Positions 10,582 to 18,856 of a DNA stretch of 35,919 nucleotides are shown in pieces. Position 1 is the stretch's first letter. Each line of letters opens with the position of its first letter. Position numbers and translations under genes: made by a program. A model generated the notes under the pieces. The model saw only the letters and a program-made list of their open reading frames with translations, made no database searches and was not told where the DNA came from. This DNA is from Actinomycetota bacterium (GTDB lineage: Bacteria > Actinomycetota > Acidimicrobiia > Acidimicrobiales > Ilumatobacteraceae), in contig SXKB01000194.1 of NCBI GenBank assembly GCA_005778215.1, positions 1-35,919 of the forward strand. The letters are read 5' to 3'.

Positions 10582-11712
10582 ATGCGGATCGTGTACGTGG
10601 TGCCGGGCGGTGTGGACCCGCCCGACGGCGAACGGGTGATCCCGTTCGTGCACCACCTCGTGCGCAGCATGGCGGCGCGCCACGAGGTGGCGGTGGTGGC
10701 CGTGGGGCACGACGCCGAGCCCGGCGAGTGGACGCTGTTCGGCGCCCCAGTGGTGAACGTGCCCGTCGGCACCCACTCGAAGGCCGACATCGCGCGTGTG
10801 CTCGCCGCCGTGCCACGTGCGGTGGGCCGACTCGGGCGCCCCGACGTGGTGCACGGGTTGTGGGCGAACCTGCCCGGTCTTGCGGCCACCGCGACCGGCC
10901 GCCGGTTCGGTGCCCCGACCGTGGTGAGCGTGTGCGGCGGCGAGCTGGCCGCGGTGTCGAGCATCGAGTACGGCGGTGGGTTGCGGCGGGGCACACGCCA
11001 GTTGACGTTGGCCGCCCTCCGCGCAGCCAGCGAGGTGACGGTGGCCACCGAGTGGATGCAGCGACACGTCGCGGCGGCCGGTGGGCGCATCGGCGAGGTG
11101 GTGCCGCTCGGCGCCGACCTGGCGCACTGCTCCCCCGGCGACGCCACCACGCAACCGCATCACCTGGTGCACGTGGCGGGCCTCAACCGGGTGAAGGACC
11201 AGGACCTGCTGCTGCATGCCGTGGCACTGGCCGCCGAGGCCGAGCCGCAGCTCACGCTCGGCATCGCCGGTGGCGACACGCTCGACGGACATCACCGCCG
11301 GCTGGCGCAGAAGTTGGGCGTCGCCGAACGGGTCACCTTCCACGGCCATGTCGCGCACGACCGTCTGGCAGAGGTGGTGCGCGGCGCGGCGCTGCACGTG
11401 CTCACCTCGCACCACGATGCGGGGCCGATCGCCGTGCTCGAAGCAGCGGCGTGCGGCGTGCCCACCGTGGGCACCGCGGTGGGGCACGTGGCCGATCTGG
11501 CCGCGCTGCCCGAGCCCGGTGCCGTCGCGGTGCCGTCACGCGATCCGGCGGTGCTGGCCGCCGCGATGGTGGCCCTGTTGCGCGACCGCCCGCGGCGCGA
11601 CGCGCTCGCTCACTCGGCGCAGCGCTGGGCCGAGCAGCACGACGCCGACTTCACCGCCGACTGCTTCGACGTGCTGTATCGCCGGTTGATCACCCGGCCC
11701 GACACGGCCTGA
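10582..11712 (+). CDS. Glycosyltransferase family 4
   Basis: MRIVYVVPGGVDPPDGERVIPFVHHLVRSMAARHEV...VHVAGLNRVKDQDLLLHAVALAAEA...LHVLTSHHDAGPIAVLEAAACGVPTVGTAVG. Confidence 0.9.
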   Translation: MRIVYVVPGGVDPPDGERVIPFVHHLVRSMAARHEVAVVAVGHDAEPGEWTLFGAPVVNVPVGTHSKADIARVLAAVPRAVGRLGRPDVVHGLWANLPGLAATATGRRFGAPTVVSVCGGELAAVSSIEYGGGLRRGTRQLTLAALRAASEVTVATEWMQRHVAAAGGRIGEVVPLGADLAHCSPGDATTQPHHLVHVAGLNRVKDQDLLLHAVALAAEAEPQLTLGIAGGDTLDGHHRRLAQKLGVAERVTFHGHVAHDRLAEVVRGAALHVLTSHHDAGPIAVLEAAACGVPTVGTAVGHVADLAALPEPGAVAVPSRDPAVLAAAMVALLRDRPRRDALAHSAQRWAEQHDADFTADCFDVLYRRLITRPDTA

Positions 11713-11743
11713 GCCGGAGGACCCTGGCGACGACCGGGCGCGC

Positions 11744-12442
11744 TCAGACGAGCGCCGGGACCTGGCGCTCGATCCAGCCCTGCAGGTCGGGGGTGCACTC
11801 GACGCTGGTGATGAGGCCGTACCGCGGGGCGTTGCCGTTGTGCACCACCACGTGCCAGAGCCGCTGGGTGTCGACCACGAAACGCGAGTACTTCGGCAGC
11901 GGCACGCGGCGCTCGGTGCTGGGGATGGGCAGACGGTCCTCGTCGAGATCCATCAGCAGCATGTAGCTGTCGGGGTCGTCGGTGAGCTCGATCCACGTGC
12001 GCACCACCCAGCCGGTGCCGGCCGGGTTGAAACGGTTGTTGTCGTCGCGGTGGAAGCTCCGCAGCGCCTGCTCGTGGTCCTGCGGTTCGAGCTTGATGAT
12101 GCGCACTCGCCCGAAGTTCGCGCCGATGCTGTCGACGTAGGCCTTCAGCGTCGGTGCCTTCTCGGCGTTCGGGGTCCAGAGCGCGTCCTTGTCGGTCTTG
12201 CCCTTGTCCCAGAAGCCCCGGCAGTCGAGCGTGCCGTCGGCCGAGGCCAACGGGGCGAAGTTCGTGTCGCCGCCGCTCTTCCAGTCCATGTACTCGAGCG
12301 ACTCCCACTCCTCGGTGGGGATCTCGCCGGCGTAGGGGGTGAGGGCGACGAACCCGGTCTCCTCCAGCGCAGGGCAGAGGTAGTGCTCGGTGCGGAGCGG
12401 GATGTCGACGCTCCAGTGCTCCTTGGTGGGCCAAAAGCTCAT
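11744..12442 (-). CDS. Hypothetical protein, possibly aspartyl/asparaginyl beta-hydroxylase-like (2OG oxygenase fold)
   Basis: MSFWPTKEHWSVDIPLRTEHYL...VPLPKYSRFVVDTQRLWHVVVHNGNAPRYGLITSVE resembles the C-terminal His...Arg segment of AspH-type enzymes. Confidence 0.6.
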   Translation of the reverse strand: MSFWPTKEHWSVDIPLRTEHYLCPALEETGFVALTPYAGEIPTEEWESLEYMDWKSGGDTNFAPLASADGTLDCRGFWDKGKTDKDALWTPNAEKAPTLKAYVDSIGANFGRVRIIKLEPQDHEQALRSFHRDDNNRFNPAGTGWVVRTWIELTDDPDSYMLLMDLDEDRLPIPSTERRVPLPKYSRFVVDTQRLWHVVVHNGNAPRYGLITSVECTPDLQGWIERQVPALV

Positions 12443-12492
12443 GGCCGAGAGCCTACCAAGGCCCGTTTTTCGCCAGAAGGGACCGAAGTCAC

Positions 12493-12840
12493 TCAGCCCG
12501 TGGTGGTGGAGGTGGTGGTCTCGGCCGCCACGGTGGTGGGCGGCGGGATCTGCAGCACCTCGCCCAACTCCACATGGTCGGGGTCGGTGATGCCGTTCAG
12601 CGCCATCAGCGCCGCCTGGTCCACCCCGAACTTCGTGGCGATCTTGCTGAGCGTGTCGTTGGCCTGCACGGTGTAGAACGACAGCGTCGTGGTGGTGGTG
12701 ACCACGATGGTGGTGGACGTCGTGGTGGTGATGAGCGCGGGCAACGTGCCGACCGACTCCGAGTCGTCGCCGCACGCCGCGGCCACCAGGGGCATCAGCA
12801 CGCTGGCGACCACCATTGCTCCCAGCCGGGCACCGTTCAC
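12493..12840 (-). CDS. LysM-domain lipoprotein with poly-Thr linkers
   Basis: GTG start; MVVASVLMPLVAAACGDD lipobox; FYTVQANDTLSKIATKFGVDQAALMALNGITDPDHVELGEVLQIP is a LysM repeat. Confidence 0.87.
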   Translation of the reverse strand: MNGARLGAMVVASVLMPLVAAACGDDSESVGTLPALITTTTSTTIVVTTTTTLSFYTVQANDTLSKIATKFGVDQAALMALNGITDPDHVELGEVLQIPPPTTVAAETTTSTTTG

Positions 12841-12895
12841 GGGGCGAGCATATGCGGGTTCGGTGGCCGTCGTGCATGCGGCATAGGGTCGCCGC

Positions 12896-13798
12896 ATGAC
12901 TCCGGCTCCCTACCCCGGCACCGAAGCACCCCATCGCCAGTACCACCTGGTCAGCTCGGGCGTGCGCATCGCGGTGCACGAGTGGGGCGACGAGACCGCC
13001 GAGCCGCTGTTCCTGGTGCATGGCGGCTCCGACTTCGCACGCACCTACGAGGAGTTCGGCCCCCGCCTCGCACGGGCCGGCTGGCGAGTGGTCACCTGGG
13101 ATCAACGCGGCCACGGCGACAGCGAGCACGCCGCGCTCTACGGGTGGGATGCCGACATCCGCGATGCCGTCGCCGTGATGGGCAGCGTCACCTCGCGACC
13201 CGCACCGGTGATCGGCCACTCGAAGGGTGGCGCCCTGATGATCCAGCTCGCCGATGCGCAGCCGTTCCGCTTCAGCCACCTCGTGAACCTCGATGGCCTG
13301 CCGTCGCGCCGCCCGATGAGCGACGTCAGCGAACACGAGCGCACGCGCATGGTGGCGAGCGATCTGCAGGGCTGGCTCGAGCATCGCCGCACCACTGCGA
13401 CGGCGGAACGCAAGCCCGGCACGCTGGAGGAGCTGGCCCACCGGCGGGCGCGGATGAACCCCCGGCTGTCGTTCGAATGGCTGTGCCACCTCGTCACGGT
13501 CGGCGCCCGCCAGGACGCCGACGGCTGGCGGTGGAAGCTCGACCCGTCGATGCGGTTCGGTGGTTTCGGCCCGTGGCGGCCGGAATGGACCGCCACCCGA
13601 CTGCCCGGGCTGGGCATGCCCTTCCTCGGACTCCTCGCCGCCGAGCAGGAACCGATGGGGTGGGGCACCAAGCCGAAGGACATCGAACACCTCATCCCCC
13701 GCACGGGACGCCTGGAGGTGATGGACGGGATCGGCCACTTCGTCCACATCGAGCAGCCCGACCTCGTCGCCGGCATGGTGCTGGAGTTCCTGTCATGA
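12896..13798 (+). CDS. Alpha/beta hydrolase
   Basis: PLFLVHGGSDFARTYEEFGPRLARAGWRVVTWDQRGHGDSE...VIGHSKGGALM nucleophile elbow; C-terminal DGIGHFVHIEQPD His. Confidence 0.9.
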   Translation: MTPAPYPGTEAPHRQYHLVSSGVRIAVHEWGDETAEPLFLVHGGSDFARTYEEFGPRLARAGWRVVTWDQRGHGDSEHAALYGWDADIRDAVAVMGSVTSRPAPVIGHSKGGALMIQLADAQPFRFSHLVNLDGLPSRRPMSDVSEHERTRMVASDLQGWLEHRRTTATAERKPGTLEELAHRRARMNPRLSFEWLCHLVTVGARQDADGWRWKLDPSMRFGGFGPWRPEWTATRLPGLGMPFLGLLAAEQEPMGWGTKPKDIEHLIPRTGRLEVMDGIGHFVHIEQPDLVAGMVLEFLS

Positions 13799-14442
13799 CC
13801 GTCACCACCCTCCTGCACAACAAGGTGCGGCTCGCGCTGCACGAATTGCGGGGCGGCAGCGGCCGGCCGCTGCTCCTGCTCCACGGTCTCGGCGAGCAGT
13901 CGCCCGCCACCGTGCCCGACCACGTCGCGGCGTGGCCCGGCCCGGTGATGGCACTCGACTTCACCGGCCACGGTGCCTCCACCGTGCCGGCCGGCGGTGG
14001 CTACTCGGCCGAGATCCTGCTCGGCGACGCCGACGTAGCGCTCGCCCACCTCGGCGAGGTCACCGTCGTCGGCCGCGGCCTCGGCGGCTACATCGCGTTG
14101 ATGCTCGCCGGGGCTCGAGCCACCCAGGTGCGCGGCACGGTCATCTGCGACGGGCCCGGGTTGTGGGGCGGCCCCACGGGGCCCACGTCCACCAGCTTCG
14201 TCACCTTGCCCGATTCCGACGCCGCACCCGACCCCTACGCGTTGCTCGAGCTGTCACGCGACCTGCGTCCCCGCGACTACGCGGCGCTCTTCGCGCGACT
14301 CGCGCTCGAACACTCCGGGCTCGACGAACCGATCACCGTGGCCGCCGTGGTGCGTCCACCGTGGTTGGAGAGCGTGGCCGAGGAGATGGGCGTGGTGGAG
14401 GGCAGCGTCGAGCAGGCGCTGCTCACGTACTCCGCTGACTGA
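13795..14442 (+). CDS. Alpha/beta hydrolase-fold protein lacking the catalytic serine
   Basis: ATGA overlap with previous gene; PLLLLHGLGEQSP, MALDFTGHGAST, VTVVGRGLGGYIALMLAGA (Gly at nucleophile position). Confidence 0.87.
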   Translation: MTVTTLLHNKVRLALHELRGGSGRPLLLLHGLGEQSPATVPDHVAAWPGPVMALDFTGHGASTVPAGGGYSAEILLGDADVALAHLGEVTVVGRGLGGYIALMLAGARATQVRGTVICDGPGLWGGPTGPTSTSFVTLPDSDAAPDPYALLELSRDLRPRDYAALFARLALEHSGLDEPITVAAVVRPPWLESVAEEMGVVEGSVEQALLTYSAD

Positions 14443-15484
14443 CGTACGCGGCGAGCGTGACCAGTTCGTCGCGGGCGGCGCCGGCGATGGGTGCTCGCTC
14501 GATCGCGGCAACGGCCTCGGCGGTGAGTGCCGTGATGGTGGCCTCGAGGTCGGCCAGCGCGCCGGTGTCGACGATGACCTGTTGCACGCGGGCAACGTCG
14601 GCGTCGGAGAGATGTTGGGTGCCCACCAGGGCGAGCACCTCGGCCTGCGCCGGCGTGGCGGCCTCGGTGGCACGCGCCATCAGGGGCGTGGGCTTGCCCT
14701 CGCGCAGGTCGCCGCCGACCGGCTTGCCGGTGACCGCGGCATCGCCGAACGCACCCATCACGTCGTCGCGCATCTGGAAGGCGTCACCGAGCGGCAGGCC
14801 GTAGGCGCTGAGCGCCGGCAGCAGCGCGTCGGCCCGTTCGGGCGCGGCCATCACGGCGCCGAGGTGCAGGGGCCGCTCGATGGTGTACTTGCCGCTCTTG
14901 TACCGGCAGATCAGCTCGGCCTTGTGGCGGCGCCGCTCGTTGCGCACGCTGCCCACGATGTCGAGCACCTGTCCGACGTTGAGCTCGATGCGCAGTTCGT
15001 TCCAGATGCGCCACGCCGCCGGACCAGCCTCGGCCATGAGCTGGTCGGCGTACACGAACGCGAGGTCGCCCACCAGGATGGCCACGCCCTCGCCGAAGCG
15101 ACGCGACTCGCCGGCCCACCCGTGCTCTTGGTGGTACCCGGCGAACACGGTGTGGGTGGTGGGGTCGCCACGACGGCTGGCCGCATCGTCCATCACGTCG
15201 TCGTGGAACAACGCGAACGCGTGCATCAGCTCGAACGCCGCGCCCGCGTCGACCACTCGCTGGTCGTCGGGGTCGCCGCCCGCGCCGACGAAACCCCAGT
15301 GGCAGAACGCCGGCCGCAGCCGCTTGCCACCCACCAGCACCAGCCGGCCGATCTCGCGCACGGGCTCGGCAAGGTCGTCGTCGAACGCCGACCAGCGGGC
15401 CTCCTCGGGGGCGAGGAACTCGCGCAGCCGGTCCTGCACCCGCGTGGCGATCACAGTGAGCGAGGGGGGCACGGCCGTGGTCAC
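14423..15484 (-). CDS. Polyprenyl diphosphate synthase (IdsA-type)
   Basis: GTG start; GGKRLRPAFCHWGF, LMHAFALFHDDVMDDAASRRGDPTTH (first Asp-rich motif), GDAFQMRDDVMGAFGD (second). Confidence 0.92.
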   Translation of the reverse strand: MTTAVPPSLTVIATRVQDRLREFLAPEEARWSAFDDDLAEPVREIGRLVLVGGKRLRPAFCHWGFVGAGGDPDDQRVVDAGAAFELMHAFALFHDDVMDDAASRRGDPTTHTVFAGYHQEHGWAGESRRFGEGVAILVGDLAFVYADQLMAEAGPAAWRIWNELRIELNVGQVLDIVGSVRNERRRHKAELICRYKSGKYTIERPLHLGAVMAAPERADALLPALSAYGLPLGDAFQMRDDVMGAFGDAAVTGKPVGGDLREGKPTPLMARATEAATPAQAEVLALVGTQHLSDADVARVQQVIVDTGALADLEATITALTAEAVAAIERAPIAGAARDELVTLAAYVSQRST

Positions 15485-15521
15485 GAGGGGCAGACTAGGG
15501 GGAAAGCGAGGACGCGCGGCC

Positions 15522-15743
15522 TCAGGCAGGGTCGCCGAGACCGGCGACGGCTTCCTCGATCTGCAGCTTGGCGGTGCCGATGCGGTCGCGGCAGAACGCG
15601 ATGAGGGTGGCGGCGCGCTGGACCTGCTGGGCCAGCACGTCGACGTCGACATCGGCGCGCTCGAGCTGGGCCAGGATGTCGTCGAGTTCGGCGAGGGCCT
15701 CGGCGTAACCGGCGGCCACCGGGGCGGACTCGGGGGTGGTCAT
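15522..15743 (-). CDS. xseB: Exodeoxyribonuclease VII small subunit
   Basis: MTTPESAPVAAGYAEALAELDDILAQLERADVDVDVLAQQVQRAATLIAFCRDRI; directly after xseA with ATGA overlap. Confidence 0.93.
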   Translation of the reverse strand: MTTPESAPVAAGYAEALAELDDILAQLERADVDVDVLAQQVQRAATLIAFCRDRIGTAKLQIEEAVAGLGDPA

Positions 15744-17068
15744 GATGAGGTCTCCTCCACACGGCTGGTGGCCGTGCCCGTGGCGAACGTGGTGACGAGC
15801 CGGTCGCCCGGCTGCAGATCGGCGGCCGACCGCACGGTACGGCCGTCGGTGGTGCGGGTGATGGTCCACCCGCGGGCCATGGTGGTGGCCGGGTCGAGCA
15901 GGCGCACCCGTTGGGCGATGCCCTCCAGGTGGCGCTGCTCGTGATCGAGCCGTTGCGGCACCCGGCGCAGTGCGGCAGCCGAGGTGGCGGCTCGCTGCTC
16001 GGCCTGCTGCAGCGCGCGCTGCGCCGCGAGCCCCACCCGCTGCGACCGACCGGCCAACCGGTCGTCGCTGCGCGACACCGCGGTGAGCACTTGGTGGCGC
16101 AACCCCTCGGCCAGCGAGGCCAGCTCGGCGCTGGACTGCTGCACACCAAGGTCGGCGAGGTGGCGGATGCGCGACCACACCGCGTCGGTGCGCTGCAGGA
16201 ACCCGGCGACGCGCTCCACCAACGCCGCGGCACACGCAGTGGGGGTCTTCAGCGCGGCGTACGCCACCTCGTCGGCGACGCTGCGGTCGATCTCGTGACC
16301 GAGGCCGGTGAACACGGGCAACGGCGACATGGCGACGGCCATCGCGATGGGCTCGGCGTCGAACGTGGCCAGCTCGCTGCGGCTGCCACCACCCCGGATG
16401 AGCACGAGCGCGTCGAGGTCGGGCTGTCGACCGAGCTCGCGCAACGCGCCGGTGATCTCGGGCACCGCCGTGGCGCCCTGCACGCGCACGTCGACGAGGC
16501 GCAGCACGAACGCCAGGCCACTGCGCTCGATCTCGTGCACGAAGTCGGCCCACGCGGCACTGTCGCGGCTGGTGACCACGCCGATGCGCAACGGCGCCAA
16601 CGACAGTGCCAGCGACCGGTTGCGCTCGAGCAGGCCCGCCTCGCCCAATCGGCGCAGCACGTCGTCGCGCTGCAGGGCCAGTTCGCCGAGCGTGAAGCGC
16701 GGGTCGATGCCGCTCATCTTCAGACCCAGGGTGCCGCCGCCCGCGAAGAAGTCGAGATGGCCGTGGATGCGCACCTTCAGCCCGTCGGCCAGGTGCAGCC
16801 CGTTCTTCAGCAGCAGCGAGCGCAGCTTGTTGCGCTGCGGCGCGAAGAACTGCACGCTCACCACGGCCTTGCCGGTGTCGGTGACCTCCACCAACCGGAA
16901 GTAGGCGTGCGGGCCGCGCTCGTTCCATCCCTGGATCTCACCACGCACCCACACGCCGCCGTCGAACTGCGACCGGAGCACGCCGTTGATGGCGTCGGCC
17001 AGCTCGGACACCGAGTACGTGGGGTCGAGTTCCTCCTCGGGCTCGAACGCGAGCGCACCCTGGCTCAT
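15740..17068 (-). CDS. xseA: Exodeoxyribonuclease VII large subunit
   Basis: YSVSELADAINGVLRSQFDGGVWVRGEIQGW (OB fold), IGVVTSRDSAAWADFVHEI, LVLIRGGGSRSELATFDAEPIAMAVAMSPLPVFTGLGHEIDRSVADEVA. Confidence 0.96.
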   Translation of the reverse strand: MSQGALAFEPEEELDPTYSVSELADAINGVLRSQFDGGVWVRGEIQGWNERGPHAYFRLVEVTDTGKAVVSVQFFAPQRNKLRSLLLKNGLHLADGLKVRIHGHLDFFAGGGTLGLKMSGIDPRFTLGELALQRDDVLRRLGEAGLLERNRSLALSLAPLRIGVVTSRDSAAWADFVHEIERSGLAFVLRLVDVRVQGATAVPEITGALRELGRQPDLDALVLIRGGGSRSELATFDAEPIAMAVAMSPLPVFTGLGHEIDRSVADEVAYAALKTPTACAAALVERVAGFLQRTDAVWSRIRHLADLGVQQSSAELASLAEGLRHQVLTAVSRSDDRLAGRSQRVGLAAQRALQQAEQRAATSAAALRRVPQRLDHEQRHLEGIAQRVRLLDPATTMARGWTITRTTDGRTVRSAADLQPGDRLVTTFATGTATSRVEETSS

Positions 17069-17670
17069 GGTTGCCACCACAGGCGGAAGGCAGGCGGGCC
17101 GTCGGGCTGCAGGGTGAAGTCGCCGAGCGAGGTGAACCCCACCGACGAGTAGAAGGTGAGGTTCCGAGCGTTGGTGGACTCGAGGTACACGCCCTGGCCC
17201 TCGGCGGCAGCGCGTTGCTGACCGAACCGGACCAACTGCGCGCCGATGCCCTGCCCCTGGTGCGCCGGGTGCACCGCGAGGAACTGCAGGTAGTGGAACG
17301 GCGGCTCGGGCTTGTTGGCCGCGAACGCGCCCAGCCCGGTGCCCACCGCCGTGGCGCGTTCGGCGCCGAGGAAGGCCACCATCAACCCGCCCAGGTTGGG
17401 CAGTTCGGGAAACGGCAAGGATCCGGCACCCGTGCGCCACAGCGCCACGCCGGCGAACCCGCCTTCTTCGTCGGGCACCACGTCGACCACACCGCCACCG
17501 GCGAACGCATCGACGAACAGACCCACCCACGCGGCGATGGCCTGCTCGGGCATCGTGACCCCACGGAACACCCACTGCATCATCGGGTCGTCGGCGAACG
17601 CGGCCCCGATGACGGAGCGGATGGCCACGGTGTCGGTGGCCGTCGGGTGCAGCGTGCGCGGGGTGTTCAT
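17065..17670 (-). CDS. GNAT-family N-acetyltransferase
   Basis: FHYLQFLAVHPAHQGQGIGAQLVRFGQQRAAAEGQGVYLESTNARNLTFYSSVGFTSLG. Confidence 0.93.
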   Translation of the reverse strand: MNTPRTLHPTATDTVAIRSVIGAAFADDPMMQWVFRGVTMPEQAIAAWVGLFVDAFAGGGVVDVVPDEEGGFAGVALWRTGAGSLPFPELPNLGGLMVAFLGAERATAVGTGLGAFAANKPEPPFHYLQFLAVHPAHQGQGIGAQLVRFGQQRAAAEGQGVYLESTNARNLTFYSSVGFTSLGDFTLQPDGPPAFRLWWQP

Positions 17671-17680
17671 CGGCCAGAGG

Positions 17681-18721
17681 CTACGCCAGCAGCCCTGCCT
17701 CGGACCCGGTGTCGAGTCCGGTGTCGAGGGCGGTGTCGACCTTGATGTGCCGTTCCTGGCGGAGCGCCTCGAGTCGCTGCAGCGGACGCTCGAGCTGGCG
17801 CCGTCGGGGGCCGGCCAGTTCGTCGACGCCGTTCACCAACGTGTCGAGCTGCTTCTTCACCTTCTCGACCTGGCCCTGGTACTTGCTCCACTGGGCGGCG
17901 AACTGCCCGAGCAGGGCGAGCATCTCGCGACTGGTCTGCTCGAGCCGGAAGTTGTCGAACGCCTGGCGGATGACGCCCAGGAACGCGAACAGGGTGAGCG
18001 GCGAGCACAGCACCACCCGTTCGCGCATCGCCTCGTCGACCAGTTGCGGCGCATGCTCGTGGATGAACCCGACGATGGACTCGTTGGGTACGAACATCAG
18101 CACGTTGTCGACCGCGGGTCGAGCGTCGACCTGCGCGTAGTCACGGCGGGCGAGCTCCTTCACGTGGCCCCGCACGGCACGCAGGAACGCCTCACGGTGC
18201 GCGGTGCGTTCGGCCTCGGTGGTGGCCTGCAACGAGGCGAGGTACGAGTCGATCGGGAACTTCACGTCCATGAACATCACGTGCTGGTCGGGCATGAAGA
18301 ACGTGAAGTCGGGAATGACCCGACCGTCGCCCGACACGGCGGTGTGCTTCTGGTAGTTGACGTTGGGCAACAGCCCGGCCAGCCGGAGCACGTCGTCGGC
18401 CATGCGCTCACCCCACTGGCCGCGAGCGTTGGTGTGGGCGAGTGCTTCGCGCAGGCTGTTGGTGGTGCCGTACAGCGCATGCGTGACCTCGGCCTGGGTG
18501 CGCATCGAGCGGTCGATCTCGCCGAACTGCTGTGCCGTGTACTGGCCCAGGCGCTGCACGGCCTCGTGCAGACGACGCAGCTCGGCCTCGGTGGCCGGCG
18601 GCAGCGCAGTGGGCACGGCCTCGGCACCGGGCACGGCACGGGGACGGGTGGCCAGCACCCAGACGAGCGCAGCCACGGCCGCGACCAGCAACACCACCAG
18701 CAGGATCTCCATGCCGGTCAC
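17681..18721 (-). CDS. rmuC: DNA recombination protein RmuC family
   Basis: N-terminal TM helix; ARGQWGERMADDVLRLAGLLPNVNYQKHT...IPDFTFFMPDQHVMFMDVKFPIDSYLASL. Confidence 0.92.
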   Translation of the reverse strand: MTGMEILLVVLLVAAVAALVWVLATRPRAVPGAEAVPTALPPATEAELRRLHEAVQRLGQYTAQQFGEIDRSMRTQAEVTHALYGTTNSLREALAHTNARGQWGERMADDVLRLAGLLPNVNYQKHTAVSGDGRVIPDFTFFMPDQHVMFMDVKFPIDSYLASLQATTEAERTAHREAFLRAVRGHVKELARRDYAQVDARPAVDNVLMFVPNESIVGFIHEHAPQLVDEAMRERVVLCSPLTLFAFLGVIRQAFDNFRLEQTSREMLALLGQFAAQWSKYQGQVEKVKKQLDTLVNGVDELAGPRRRQLERPLQRLEALRQERHIKVDTALDTGLDTGSEAGLLA

Positions 18722-18758
18722 CCAACCAGAGGGGTGTGACAGAGTTCCCGCCGCGCCG

Positions 18759-18834
18759 ATCTGGCGCCGATCCGTCCCGGTTTCCGGGACGAATCCCTGC
18801 CAGAAGCCGAACTGGGAAGAATCACGCCCAGATG
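18759..18834 (+). repeat. 76-bp dispersed intergenic hairpin repeat, copy C
   Basis: ATCTGGCGCCGATCCGTCCCGGTTTCCGGGACGAATCCCTGCCAGAAGCCGAACTGGGAAGAATCACGCCCAGATG. Confidence 0.9.
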
Positions 18835-18856
18835 CCTGGCAGGGCGACGGTGGGGG

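Noticed and set aside
12455-12485. Fourth copy of the 76-bp repeat suggested by CGCCAGAAGGGACCG
   Set aside because: Only a short partial match; no hairpin partner and no tail motif.
12679-12735. GTG/GGT triplet tract as a microsatellite (also 34555-34605)
   Set aside because: It encodes in-frame Thr-rich linkers of exported proteins; codons vary, so it is coding rather than simple-repeat driven.
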